Source of the DNA: CAWDCV01 sp963728125
GTDB lineage: Bacteria; Actinomycetota; Actinomycetes; CAWDCV01
Length of the DNA stretch: 64,000 nt
Assembly: GCA_963728125.1 (NCBI GenBank)
Contig: CAVSIZ010000013.1
Coordinates: 1 to 64,000, forward strand
Direction of reading: 5' to 3'
Position numbers and translations under genes: made by a program. Positions within the stretch are counted from its first letter, which is position 1. Each line of letters begins with the position of its first letter. Under the pieces are notes generated by a model, which saw nothing but the letters and a program-made list of their open reading frames with translations, had not been told where the DNA came from and made no database searches. Of this stretch, positions 8,582 to 16,147 are shown piece after piece.

Positions 8582-8637
8582 CGACGCATCTCAGCTATGT
8601 CGGCGGCCCGACTGTCCTGATCGAGGTGGGCGGGTAG
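8578..8637 (+). pseudogene. 5' stump of an MBL-fold metallohydrolase gene
   Basis: The ATG overlaps the hydrolase stop and encodes 19 residues, ending in LSYVGGPTVLIEVGG before a TAG. This is the characteristic first beta-strand pair of actinobacterial MBL-fold hydrolases, which continue with LRLLTDP. Nothing resembling the HxHxDH metal site follows in the next 150 bases, so only the 5' end survives. Confidence 0.6.
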
Positions 8638-8793
8638 CAGTGCCTCGTTTATCGCGCACATTCGTCTTGGCGCGCTCGTTGCCACGCAACGCCTGAGACG
8701 AGAACTTCGATGGCGATGCCGTCGCGACCGCCGGCCTCAGCGGCGGCCAGACGATCTCCGCAAGGACCGTGCTCATTGGGTGTCGGGCTCGAG

Positions 8794-9279
8794 CTACAGG
8801 AGGATCAGCGCCGTGAGGAATAGTCCGAATGCCGACCACGTCGTGACCAGTTGGATCCAGTTGATCGTGAAATAGCGCTGCCGTCCCGCCTCCCAGTCCC
8901 CCGGCAGAGATTCGGGGTCCCAGGACAAGATCAGTTTGTAGGTCGGGGTCTTCCATACATTGGAGACGAGCCAGATACCGACGAGCACGATGCCCAGGCC
9001 GATCGCGGTGAGGATGAATGAGGTGGAGCCGGGATCGTCCCAGAGGAACACGAGCGCGACGATCGGCCCAAGGCCCATCACGAGCGACCAGCCAAGGTTG
9101 TACACCTTGCCCAAGCCGTTGTCCGCGAATCGAAGGAACGCTTCCATGAAGTTTCGGAAGCCGCGGCCGTCCATGTCTTGGAGCATCGGGCGCATGATCG
9201 TGCACAGCATCCCCAAGAGGCCGGACGCCAGCCCCGAGAAGAAGACGATCACTGCGAGTACCCATTGTTCGGCCGTCAT
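8794..9279 (-). CDS. Small membrane protein, possibly DUF1772 / anthrone-oxygenase-like
   Basis: A 161-residue protein with four predicted membrane helices, at about residues 5-28, 62-82, 90-108 and 140-160. After the third helix is a charged segment (WKTPTYKLILSWDPE), and the RQRYFTINWIQLVTTW run leads into the last helix. A four-helix layout with Asn-Trp and Arg near the last helix is reminiscent of DUF1772, but I am not certain. The ribosome binding site GGAAGGAG lies eight bases before the ATG. It stands alone on the minus strand between the MBL stump and the decayed HNH gene. Confidence 0.65.
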   Translation of the reverse strand: MTAEQWVLAVIVFFSGLASGLLGMLCTIMRPMLQDMDGRGFRNFMEAFLRFADNGLGKVYNLGWSLVMGLGPIVALVFLWDDPGSTSFILTAIGLGIVLVGIWLVSNVWKTPTYKLILSWDPESLPGDWEAGRQRYFTINWIQLVTTWSAFGLFLTALILL

Positions 9280-9393
9280 GACGATTCTCCTTCCACTGCG
9301 TTCTCGGTGTCTAAGTCAGTCGCCGCGAATGAGAACCCGGACGGCTCGGACAATCGGAGCGGGCGCGAAGGCAATTGTCGGGTCGAAGTCGTG

Positions 9394-10743
9394 TTATTCA
9401 ATTGAGTTGCCTCGAATCCAGTCGGGCGGCGGTATGGGTAATTCGGGGTCGTGGAACACCGAATTGATTCTCGGTCGCTTGGCGGGGTCGACCCACATCG
9501 GTGGAGTGCACCACACCCGCCCATCTCGGCGTTGCAGTGTCCATTCGCCGAAGCGGTGGTGGTGGTAGTCGCAGCCGAGGGCGAGGTTGTCGATGTTGGT
9601 GGGTCCGCCTTTGACCCAGTCGTGCAGGTGCATGACCTCACACCGGGTCGCGGGGACGTCGCAGCCGGGGTAGACGCAGCCCTTGTCCATGATGGTGAGC
9701 ACGTGCCGCTGGTGCGCGGTGGCGAGCCGGTTGGCTCTGGCCGAGCCACAGCGGTGCGCCGTCGGTGTCGAACACCGCCGGCACCAGCCGGGCGTTCGCC
9801 GCCATGCGGAGCACGTCGCGGATCGGGAGCAGGCCGCCGTGCGCGGTGGACACGTGCCCGGTCTTGCGTTCGAGGTCGTCGAGCTTCGCGGTGATGATCA
9901 GGGTCGCCGGTACCCCGGCCTGGGACGGCAGCTCCCCGGAGGCCGAGCATCAGTTTGGCGGCGTCGCGGACGGCGTCGTGCATCCGCTGCGACACGGTCC
10001 GCATGTCACGTTCCTGCGCGGTGTGCCTCGGCGCGGCGAGCGGTTCGAGTGCCGCCCGCAGCAGCGCGCCGGTTTCGGGGTCGAGGAGGCCGGTGACCGG
10101 GTACATGCCGTGCCGATCCTGCCGACCGATGCTGAACGCGCGGCTGCGCTGCCGCTCGTCGTCGGTGGACCCCAGGGAGCCGTCGGGGTCCAGGCACATC
10201 AGCAGCCGCGCGCACGCGTGCTTGAGCTGGTCCGGGTCGAGGGTGCGCGCGTGCTCGACGAGGTCGTGTTCGGCCTGGTCCCGGGTCGGCTGATCCACGG
10301 TGTTCGGGATGCGGCGCATCGTGTGCCGAATCAACCGCACGTGCTCCGCGCCGACGTCCCCCGCAGCGACCGCGGCCGCGAGCGCGGGCAGTTTCGGTGG
10401 CAGCTGCTCCCCGGTGGACAGCGACCGGCCAGGGACCAGATCATCGGCCAGCGACGAGCCGCGACCCCGCCTCCGCCGCGGAGCAGTTCAGCAGCTGCCG
10501 CAGAAACGCCGCCGCCGTGCGGCAGCCGTGCTGCTCCGCCAAACCCCGCGTCTTCACCTCGCTGAGGACGGCGCTGCGCCCGGCCGGGATCTGGCGCTCC
10601 ACCCGATCGATACGGCGCAACCGGTCGAGCAGCTTCTCGTCGCTCACCACCGACCAATCGAGGTCGAGGATCGCGGCCCAGCTGGCCTCGAACGTGCGCA
10701 CCACGATCTCCGACGCATCGTCCAGCTCGAGTTCGGCGGCCAT
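9394..10743 (-). pseudogene. DUF222/13E12-type HNH endonuclease, broken by three frameshifts
   Basis: The pieces of one protein lie in three frames. The N-terminal DUF222 part starts with MAAELELDD and runs from 10743 to about 10445. The next part (AAGDVGAEHVRLIRHTM onward) is in another frame to about 9945. GVPATLIITAKLDDLE follows in a third frame to about 9740. The C-terminal HNH part (CVYPGCDVPATRCEVMHLHDW, then CDYHHHRFGEWTL) ends at the TAA at 9394. The order is intact, and the HNH residues and zinc-type cysteines are present. The gene was therefore complete recently and has decayed by small indels. These genes are multicopy in actinobacterial genomes and are thought to be mobile or selfish. 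Confidence 0.85.
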
Positions 10744-10780
10744 ACAGAAATGCTAGACCCGACCACCGACAATTCTCGGG

Positions 10781-10859
10781 TTATTCACAGGAGAAAGGAT
10801 CGTGCGCGAAATCCACAGATCGATAATCCACAGCCGAGCGTGGGGATAACTTGTCCACA
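10781..10859 (+). promoter_or_regulatory. Cluster of DnaA-box-like 9-mers
   Basis: Four same-strand 9-mers lie within 79 bases: TTATTCACA (10781), AAATCCACA (10809), TAATCCACA (10824) and TTGTCCACA (10851). The first fits the classical TTATNCACA consensus and the last matches the actinobacterial TTGTCCACA box; the middle two deviate by one or two bases. They lie between the broken HNH gene and the second LuxR gene. This is not the chromosomal origin, since no dnaA or dnaN is near. It may be a DnaA-titrating or regulatory cluster. Confidence 0.45.
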
Positions 10860-10909
10860 GAATTCGGGAACCACAGCGAGCCGTCGATTGAGCATCTACG
10901 ATCCGGCAC

Positions 10910-13495
10910 ATGGAGCTGTGGGAGCGTTCCGCGGCGCTGGATCTTCTCGACGAACTCCTGCGCCGCAGCGCTGGCGGAGGTCGCATCGCCGTGGTGTCCG
11001 GGGAGGCGGGCATTGGGAAGTCGGCCCTCGTCGGCGAGTTCGTCCGGCGCTGTGGGCCTCGGGCGCGGGTGGTCTGGGGCGGCTGCGACCCGCTGGTGAC
11101 GCCACGGGCGCTCGGCCCGCTGCACGACATTGGCCGGCAACTGGGCGGTCCGCTTGCCGCCGCGCTGAGCTCGGGAGCCGAACAGGAGGACATCTTCGCC
11201 GCATTCCTCGACGCCTTCTCCGGTTCGCGGCCCGGCCGACCGGTGATCGTGGTGGAGGACGTGCACTGGGCGGACGAGGCAACGCTGGACTGGCTGGTGT
11301 TCCTTGCTCGACGCATCGAGCGGCTTTTTGGCCTGCTCATCGTGACCTACCGCGACGACGAGGTGGGCCCCGAGCATCCCTTACGACGCGTCCTCGCCGC
11401 GCTGCCCAGCCGGAGCGTCCATCGCATTCCGCTGCCAGCGCTGTCCGAAGAGTGTGTCCTGCAGCAGGCACGCGACGTTGGCCGGGACGCCGACCTGGTC
11501 TATCGCCTCGGCGGGGGAAACCCGCTCTTGGTTACCGAGTTACTCAAGGCCGATGACGTCGCCGTCCCGCATGCTGCGCAGGACCTCATCCTGGATCGAA
11601 TCCACTTACTGCCACCAGAGGCTCGCGACCTCGCCCACCTCGTCGCCGTGGTTCCCACCCGCGCAGACACGGCTCTCGTGTCTGACGTCCCCGATGTGGT
11701 TGACCTCTGTATCGCCAGCGGCGTGCTTATCGCGGCGAGCGACGGCGTGTCTTATCGGCACGAGGTGCTCCGTAGCGCAGTCGAGGAGTCGTTGGCGCCC
11801 GTACGTCGCGCCGAACTGCACCGGCGGGTGCTGCAGGTTCTCATCGATGTCCCAGGAGTTGATCCTGGGCGGCTGGTGCACCATGCCCGGCTCGCGGGCG
11901 ACGGTGATGCTGTCCTGGAGTACGGCCGGATCGCCGGAGCCGCCGCAGCCCGGCAGGGTGCGCATCGCGAAGCCGCCGATCACTATCGCGCTGCTGCCGC
12001 ACATGCGGATCGTCTCGATGCGCCTGAACGGGCAGAGTTGCTCGAGCGGTACGCCGCCGAGGCGCATCTTGCTGGTAACAACGAGGAGGCAATCACCGCG
12101 CTCGAGGCGGCCGTTGCGCTGCGCGAGGCGCTCGGCCAGCCGGAGGCAACCAGCGACGACCTGCGTCGGCTGGCTGAGTTGGCGTGGTGGATCGGCCGCA
12201 AGGACCAAGGGCGTAGGGCGATGAGCCGCGCCATGGAACTGCTCGACTCTCGTCCCATGAGCCGCGAGGTGGCGATGGCTGCTTATGCCGCCCGCGGCCA
12301 GTTCGCGTTCCGCCGGCACGATCTCGCAGATGCGATCGCCTCTGCGGCTCGCGCTCGGGAGCTCGCCGAGGAGCTCGGCGATCAGCAGATGGCCAAGCAC
12401 ATCGGCGTGTCCGAGAGCGTTGCGAGGCTCGCCACCGACGACCGCGACGCGTGGCGGTCCCTGCTTGCGATACACGAGACCGCCGCGGCGGACGGCGACG
12501 TCGACCTCGCCGCGCGCGCGATGCTCAGCCTCGCCTCCGTTGTCGCCGACGAGCTGAGCGAGTACGCCGAGGCCGAGCCGCTGGTCGAGCGCGCCCTCGA
12601 CTTCACGGCGCAGCACGACCTCGACGGCTTCCGGCTCGCCATGCTGAGCACGCGCTGCAAGTTGCGGCTCGAGCGTGGTGAGTGGGACGGCGCGTGGGCC
12701 GACGCGGATGCGACCCTTGCTGGGTCGGGCCGGCGCGGAGTCAACTCGATCCTCGCATTGGTGACCCGCGGCAGGATTCAAGCCGCCCGCGGTGATCCCG
12801 AGGCGCTGGCCACCCTTGACGAGGCCGCCCGCGCCGCCGAGGGGGTTGGGGACGTGCCGTTCTTCGCGCCCGTTGCCGACGCGCGATCGGAGTTCTTCCT
12901 GCTGGCCGGGGAGGCCGAGCGGGCGTTCGACGAGGCCCGTCGCGGGATCGAGTACGCCGGTGGCGAGGGCGGCGTGCCGTTCGTCGTCGACCGGCTCGGG
13001 TGGCGAATGTGGCGAGCGGGCGGCTCCAGCGAGGACATCCCGCAGCCGAGAGCGCAGCCGTTTCGCTTGATGATCGAGGGGGAGTGGGGCAAGGCCGCGG
13101 ACGAGTGGGGCAGGCGCGGTGGCGTCTACCTGCGGGCTGAGGCGTTGGCCGGTGGAGACGACCGCGCGGCCGCCGAGGCCCTGACCGTGCTCGACTCGAT
13201 GGGCGCGACGCTGGTCGCGCAGCGCCTCCGCGCAGAGCTGCGACGGCGAGGGGCCGTCCGCGTTCCCCGCGGACCACGCCGGACAACCGCGTCGCATCCG
13301 GCGGGCCTGACGACTCGAGAGGTCGAGGTGCTGACGCTGCTCGTTGACGGGCTCTCAACCGCCGACATCGCCGAGCGCCTGACGCTGTCGCCCAAGACGG
13401 TCGGCCACCACATCTCGGCCGTGCTGGGCAAACTCGGCGTCCGCACTCGCGGTCAAGCTGCCGCCGTGGCGCGGCGCGAGCATCTCGTGCCCTGA
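10910..13495 (+). CDS. Second large ATP-binding LuxR-family regulator (LAL)
   Basis: An 861-residue regulator of the same architecture as the one at 3805 but clearly a different subfamily. Walker A GEAGIGKS is at 31-38, and Walker B VIVVEDVHWADEATLDWL at about 107-124. A long TPR-like helical middle follows. The C-terminal LuxR helix-turn-helix starts at about residue 798 (LTTREVEVLTLLVDGLSTADIAERL, then KTVGHHISAVLGKL). The ATG at 10910 begins just before the NTPase domain and has no strong ribosome binding site. The membrane protein and kinase genes downstream follow within about 60 bases and may be its targets or operon partners. Confidence 0.88.
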   Translation: MELWERSAALDLLDELLRRSAGGGRIAVVSGEAGIGKSALVGEFVRRCGPRARVVWGGCDPLVTPRALGPLHDIGRQLGGPLAAALSSGAEQEDIFAAFLDAFSGSRPGRPVIVVEDVHWADEATLDWLVFLARRIERLFGLLIVTYRDDEVGPEHPLRRVLAALPSRSVHRIPLPALSEECVLQQARDVGRDADLVYRLGGGNPLLVTELLKADDVAVPHAAQDLILDRIHLLPPEARDLAHLVAVVPTRADTALVSDVPDVVDLCIASGVLIAASDGVSYRHEVLRSAVEESLAPVRRAELHRRVLQVLIDVPGVDPGRLVHHARLAGDGDAVLEYGRIAGAAAARQGAHREAADHYRAAAAHADRLDAPERAELLERYAAEAHLAGNNEEAITALEAAVALREALGQPEATSDDLRRLAELAWWIGRKDQGRRAMSRAMELLDSRPMSREVAMAAYAARGQFAFRRHDLADAIASAARARELAEELGDQQMAKHIGVSESVARLATDDRDAWRSLLAIHETAAADGDVDLAARAMLSLASVVADELSEYAEAEPLVERALDFTAQHDLDGFRLAMLSTRCKLRLERGEWDGAWADADATLAGSGRRGVNSILALVTRGRIQAARGDPEALATLDEAARAAEGVGDVPFFAPVADARSEFFLLAGEAERAFDEARRGIEYAGGEGGVPFVVDRLGWRMWRAGGSSEDIPQPRAQPFRLMIEGEWGKAADEWGRRGGVYLRAEALAGGDDRAAAEALTVLDSMGATLVAQRLRAELRRRGAVRVPRGPRRTTASHPAGLTTREVEVLTLLVDGLSTADIAERLTLSPKTVGHHISAVLGKLGVRTRGQAAAVARREHLVP

Positions 13496-13503
13496 CTTCT
13501 CAA

Positions 13504-13523
13504 ATTAGGGAGTTCTCCCGTAT
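13504..13523. promoter_or_regulatory. Inverted repeat upstream of membrane protein gene
   Basis: The arms GGGAG and CTCCC, separated by TT (13508-13519), lie in an A/T-richer context between the LuxR stop and the next ATG, about 40 bases before the start. It could be an operator; the arms are too short for a convincing terminator. Confidence 0.3.
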
Positions 13524-13556
13524 TCGGAGCGAGCTCAGCCTCCGTAGCTTTCGGCC

Positions 13557-14480
13557 ATGGTCAACGCGACGCTACTCAGCGTTTCTCACACCACCGAGCA
13601 GAGCCGGGATGAGCAGATCCGGCGGCGGCCGGAGCCGACCGACCGCATCCTGCCGGGTACGCGGGCGCTGCTCGTGGCGTTCGCCGGGTTCACCCTCCTG
13701 GCGGCGGTGGACTTGAGCGTCTTCACGACAGGCACCGAGCGCTACTTCGCCTGGACGATCGTTGCGCAGCCAGGAGCGGCCTTCCTCGGCGCCGCCTACG
13801 CGGCGGGTTTCGTTCTCTCTGTGCTCTGCCTGCGGCGGCAGCGGTGGAGCGAGGTGCGGATCGCCGTGTCGACGGTGAGTGCCTTTACCGTGGTGACGCT
13901 CGTCGCCACCGTGCTGCACCTCGACAGGTTCCACCTGTTCGCTGGTGGAGCGGTGGCCCGGTTCGCAGCATGGCTGTGGCTGGTCGTGTACGTCGTCGTT
14001 CCCGTCCTCAGCGTTGTCGTCATCGTTCGACAGGAACGCCGCCGGCCCGCACCGGTCCGGGTGCGTCGACCGATGCCGAATTGGCTGACCGCGTTGCTCG
14101 CCGGGCAGGGTGTCGTGCTCTTTGTGGCCGGTGCGGTGCTGTTCGCGGGTGGCGCGACGCGGCAACCCCAGCCGATGGAGTGGACCGGTTTCTGGCCGCT
14201 TCCGATGGGCCTGGTGTGCGCGCAGGCGATGGGCGCCTGGCTCATGTCCTTCGGCTTCGCCGCCGCGTTCGCGATCCGTGAGCGCGACCTCAACCGGCTG
14301 GCGGTTTCCGCACTCTCCTACGCCGCGTTCGGGGGCTTCCAGCTGCTGGTCGTCCTGCGCTACCACGACCAGGTCAGCGCGACCGATCCGTGGCTGTGGG
14401 GTTATCTCGCCCTGCTCGTGTCGATTGTGCTTGCCGGTATGCACGGCTGGCGGTTGGCACGGCCGATGCTGGACGCGTGA
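13557..14480 (+). CDS. Polytopic membrane protein of unknown function
   Basis: A 307-residue protein with a roughly 30-residue polar N-terminus followed by about eight hydrophobic segments in two halves, separated by an Arg/Pro-rich loop near residues 155-175. I do not recognise the family. Two conserved-looking features are a His-Leu-Asp-Arg-Phe-His stretch in the first half and LRYHDQ before the last helix. The only plausible start is the ATG at 13557, which has a weak ribosome binding site. Its stop overlaps the GTG of the downstream kinase gene (GTGA), so the two are translationally coupled. It lies directly behind the LuxR gene. Confidence 0.75.
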   Translation: MVNATLLSVSHTTEQSRDEQIRRRPEPTDRILPGTRALLVAFAGFTLLAAVDLSVFTTGTERYFAWTIVAQPGAAFLGAAYAAGFVLSVLCLRRQRWSEVRIAVSTVSAFTVVTLVATVLHLDRFHLFAGGAVARFAAWLWLVVYVVVPVLSVVVIVRQERRRPAPVRVRRPMPNWLTALLAGQGVVLFVAGAVLFAGGATRQPQPMEWTGFWPLPMGLVCAQAMGAWLMSFGFAAAFAIRERDLNRLAVSALSYAAFGGFQLLVVLRYHDQVSATDPWLWGYLALLVSIVLAGMHGWRLARPMLDA

Positions 14481-15382
14481 CGTTTCCGATTCCCAGCAAC
14501 CTGGCGACCGCGGCGGCCCGACCGGAGCTCGCAGAGCTCCGCGAATGGGTCACTGCGGTGCCGGATGCCGTACGGCTGCTTGCCGACCGGTGGTTGCTGC
14601 GGATCGGGAGTCCCTACGAGCCCGGTGGTCAGTGCTCGTGGGTCGCGCCGGTTGTCGACGCCGACGGCAACCACCTGGTGCTCAAGGTCGGGTGGCCCCA
14701 TCCCGAAGCGGAGCACGAGGTGGAGGCACTGCGGCTGTGGAACGGCGATGGCGCCGTTCTTCTGCACGAGTCCGTCCTGTTTGACCGGACGCAGGCGCTG
14801 CTGCTCGAGCGCTGCATACCGGGAACATGGCTCAAGGCGGTGCTGCCGGAGGAGGAGCAGGACCTCGTCGTCGCCAATCTCTTGCGACGGCTCTGGCGAG
14901 ATCCGGGGCCAGGCCATCCCTTTCGCCCGCTTCAGGACATGTGCGACTACTGGGCGGACGAGTTCGAGCGGAAGCTGGCTCGATCGGGGGATCACCCAGA
15001 CCCCGGGTTGGCGCGTGCAGGCATGGAGATGCTCCGTGCGCTGCCGACCTCAGCCAGTACGGAGGTCGTGTTGGTCACCGACCTGCACGGGGAGAACATC
15101 CTTGCTGCGCAACGAGAACCATGGCTGGTGGTCGATCCCAAGCCGTACGTCGGTGATCCGGCGTACGACGTCCTGCAGCACATGCTGAACTGCCCGCAGC
15201 GGCTCCTTGCCGATCCCGTCGGTCTCGCCCGACGCATGGCTCGGCTGCTCGATCTCGACGACAACCGCGTGCTGTGCTGGCTGTTCGCGCGATGTGTTGA
15301 GGGGTCGCTCGACCAGCCGTACCTCGGTCAGGTGGCGACGCGCATCGCACGCCTCAACCCGTGCGACGCAGGGATTCGCTGA
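14477..15382 (+). CDS. Aminoglycoside/hydroxyurea-type kinase, APH(6)-like
   Basis: A 301-residue kinase-fold protein of the streptomycin 6-phosphotransferase and hydroxyurea kinase family. The ATP-binding lobe has a Lys in HLVLKVGWPH with the Glu-rich helix after it (EHEVEALRLW). The catalytic loop is VTDLHGENIL and the metal-binding segment VDPKPYVGDPAYD. The GTG at 14477 overlaps the previous stop and gives the usual family length; an upstream extension to 14390 overlaps the membrane protein gene. The family phosphorylates streptomycin or other small molecules, but many chromosomal members confer no known resistance. It converges on and overlaps the IclR gene by 29 bases. Confidence 0.82.
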   Translation: MTFPIPSNLATAAARPELAELREWVTAVPDAVRLLADRWLLRIGSPYEPGGQCSWVAPVVDADGNHLVLKVGWPHPEAEHEVEALRLWNGDGAVLLHESVLFDRTQALLLERCIPGTWLKAVLPEEEQDLVVANLLRRLWRDPGPGHPFRPLQDMCDYWADEFERKLARSGDHPDPGLARAGMEMLRALPTSASTEVVLVTDLHGENILAAQREPWLVVDPKPYVGDPAYDVLQHMLNCPQRLLADPVGLARRMARLLDLDDNRVLCWLFARCVEGSLDQPYLGQVATRIARLNPCDAGIR

Positions 15383-16070
15383 GCTTCTCTGCTGCCGCGA
15401 GTACGGCCGGAGCATGCAGCCGCCCCGGCTGGCGCGAGAGCCGCTCGATCGGTCCCGACACCGATACGGCAGCCACGACGCGATTGCCGTTACCCCGCAC
15501 CCCCGCCGACACCGAGGCCACGCCCGGCTCGCGCTCGGCGACGCTTTGCGCCCAGCCGCGGCGTCGTACGCCGGACAGTGTTGTTGCCGTGAACCGCGCG
15601 CCCATCAGGCCGCGGTGCAGGCGCTCCGGTTCCTCCCAGGCCAGCAGCACCTGCGCGGCGGAGCCCGCCGCCATCGTCAGGGCGGAACCGACCGGCACCG
15701 TGTCGCGCAATCCCGACAGCCGCTCAGCAGCCGCCACACACACCCGCTGATCGCCCTGCCGGCGGTACAGCTGCGCGCTCTCACCGGTGATGTCGCGCAG
15801 CTTCGCCAGAATGGGGCCGGCAGCAGCGAGCAGGCGGTCCTCGCCGGCGGCGGTCGCGAGCTCGTTGAGCCGTGGTCCAAGGACGAATCGCCCTTGCAGA
15901 TCGCGAGCGACCAGTCGGTGGTGCTCGAGTGCCACGGCGAGCCGGTGCGCGGTCGGTCGGGCGAGGCCCGTCGTCTGAACCAGGGTCGCCAGCGTGGCCG
16001 GCCCAGCCTCGAGAGCGTTCAGGACGGTGGCGGCCTTGTCCAGGACTCCGACTCCGCTAGAGTTGTCCAC
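15354..16070 (-). CDS. IclR-family regulator of leucine genes
   Basis: A 238-residue IclR protein. The N-terminal winged helix is at about 8-60 (ATLVQTTGLARPTAHRLAVALE), and the C-terminal effector domain at about 75-235 contains VSVSGPIERLS. It is divergent from leuCD, as in other actinobacteria where the equivalent (NdgR in Streptomyces, LtbR in corynebacteria) controls leucine and related genes. The GTG start at 16070 (MDNSSGVGVLDK) has no evident ribosome binding site, so the message may be leaderless. The target site is probably the inverted repeat in the 77-base gap to leuC. Confidence 0.88.
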   Translation of the reverse strand: MDNSSGVGVLDKAATVLNALEAGPATLATLVQTTGLARPTAHRLAVALEHHRLVARDLQGRFVLGPRLNELATAAGEDRLLAAAGPILAKLRDITGESAQLYRRQGDQRVCVAAAERLSGLRDTVPVGSALTMAAGSAAQVLLAWEEPERLHRGLMGARFTATTLSGVRRRGWAQSVAEREPGVASVSAGVRGNGNRVVAAVSVSGPIERLSRQPGRLHAPAVLAAAEKLSESLRRTG

Positions 16071-16084
16071 GCATTGATACTGCC

Positions 16085-16101
16085 GTCTCGGGATACGAGA
16101 C
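16085..16101. promoter_or_regulatory. Candidate IclR operator between IclR gene and leuC
   Basis: The perfect arms GTCTCG and CGAGAC flank the 5-base spacer GGATA. This is the only inverted repeat in the 77-base divergent intergenic region, so it is the best candidate for binding by the adjacent IclR regulator. It starts 15 bases from the regulator start codon and ends 46 bases before leuC. Confidence 0.45.
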
Positions 16102-16147
16102 GCAAGCTGCCCCGAGGTCGAGGTAGCGCGAGGGCAAGGAGGCCGCG

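Noticed and set aside
10744..10909. Chromosomal replication origin
   Set aside because: Despite the DnaA-box-like sites there is no dnaA, dnaN or rpmH nearby and no AT-rich unwinding region.
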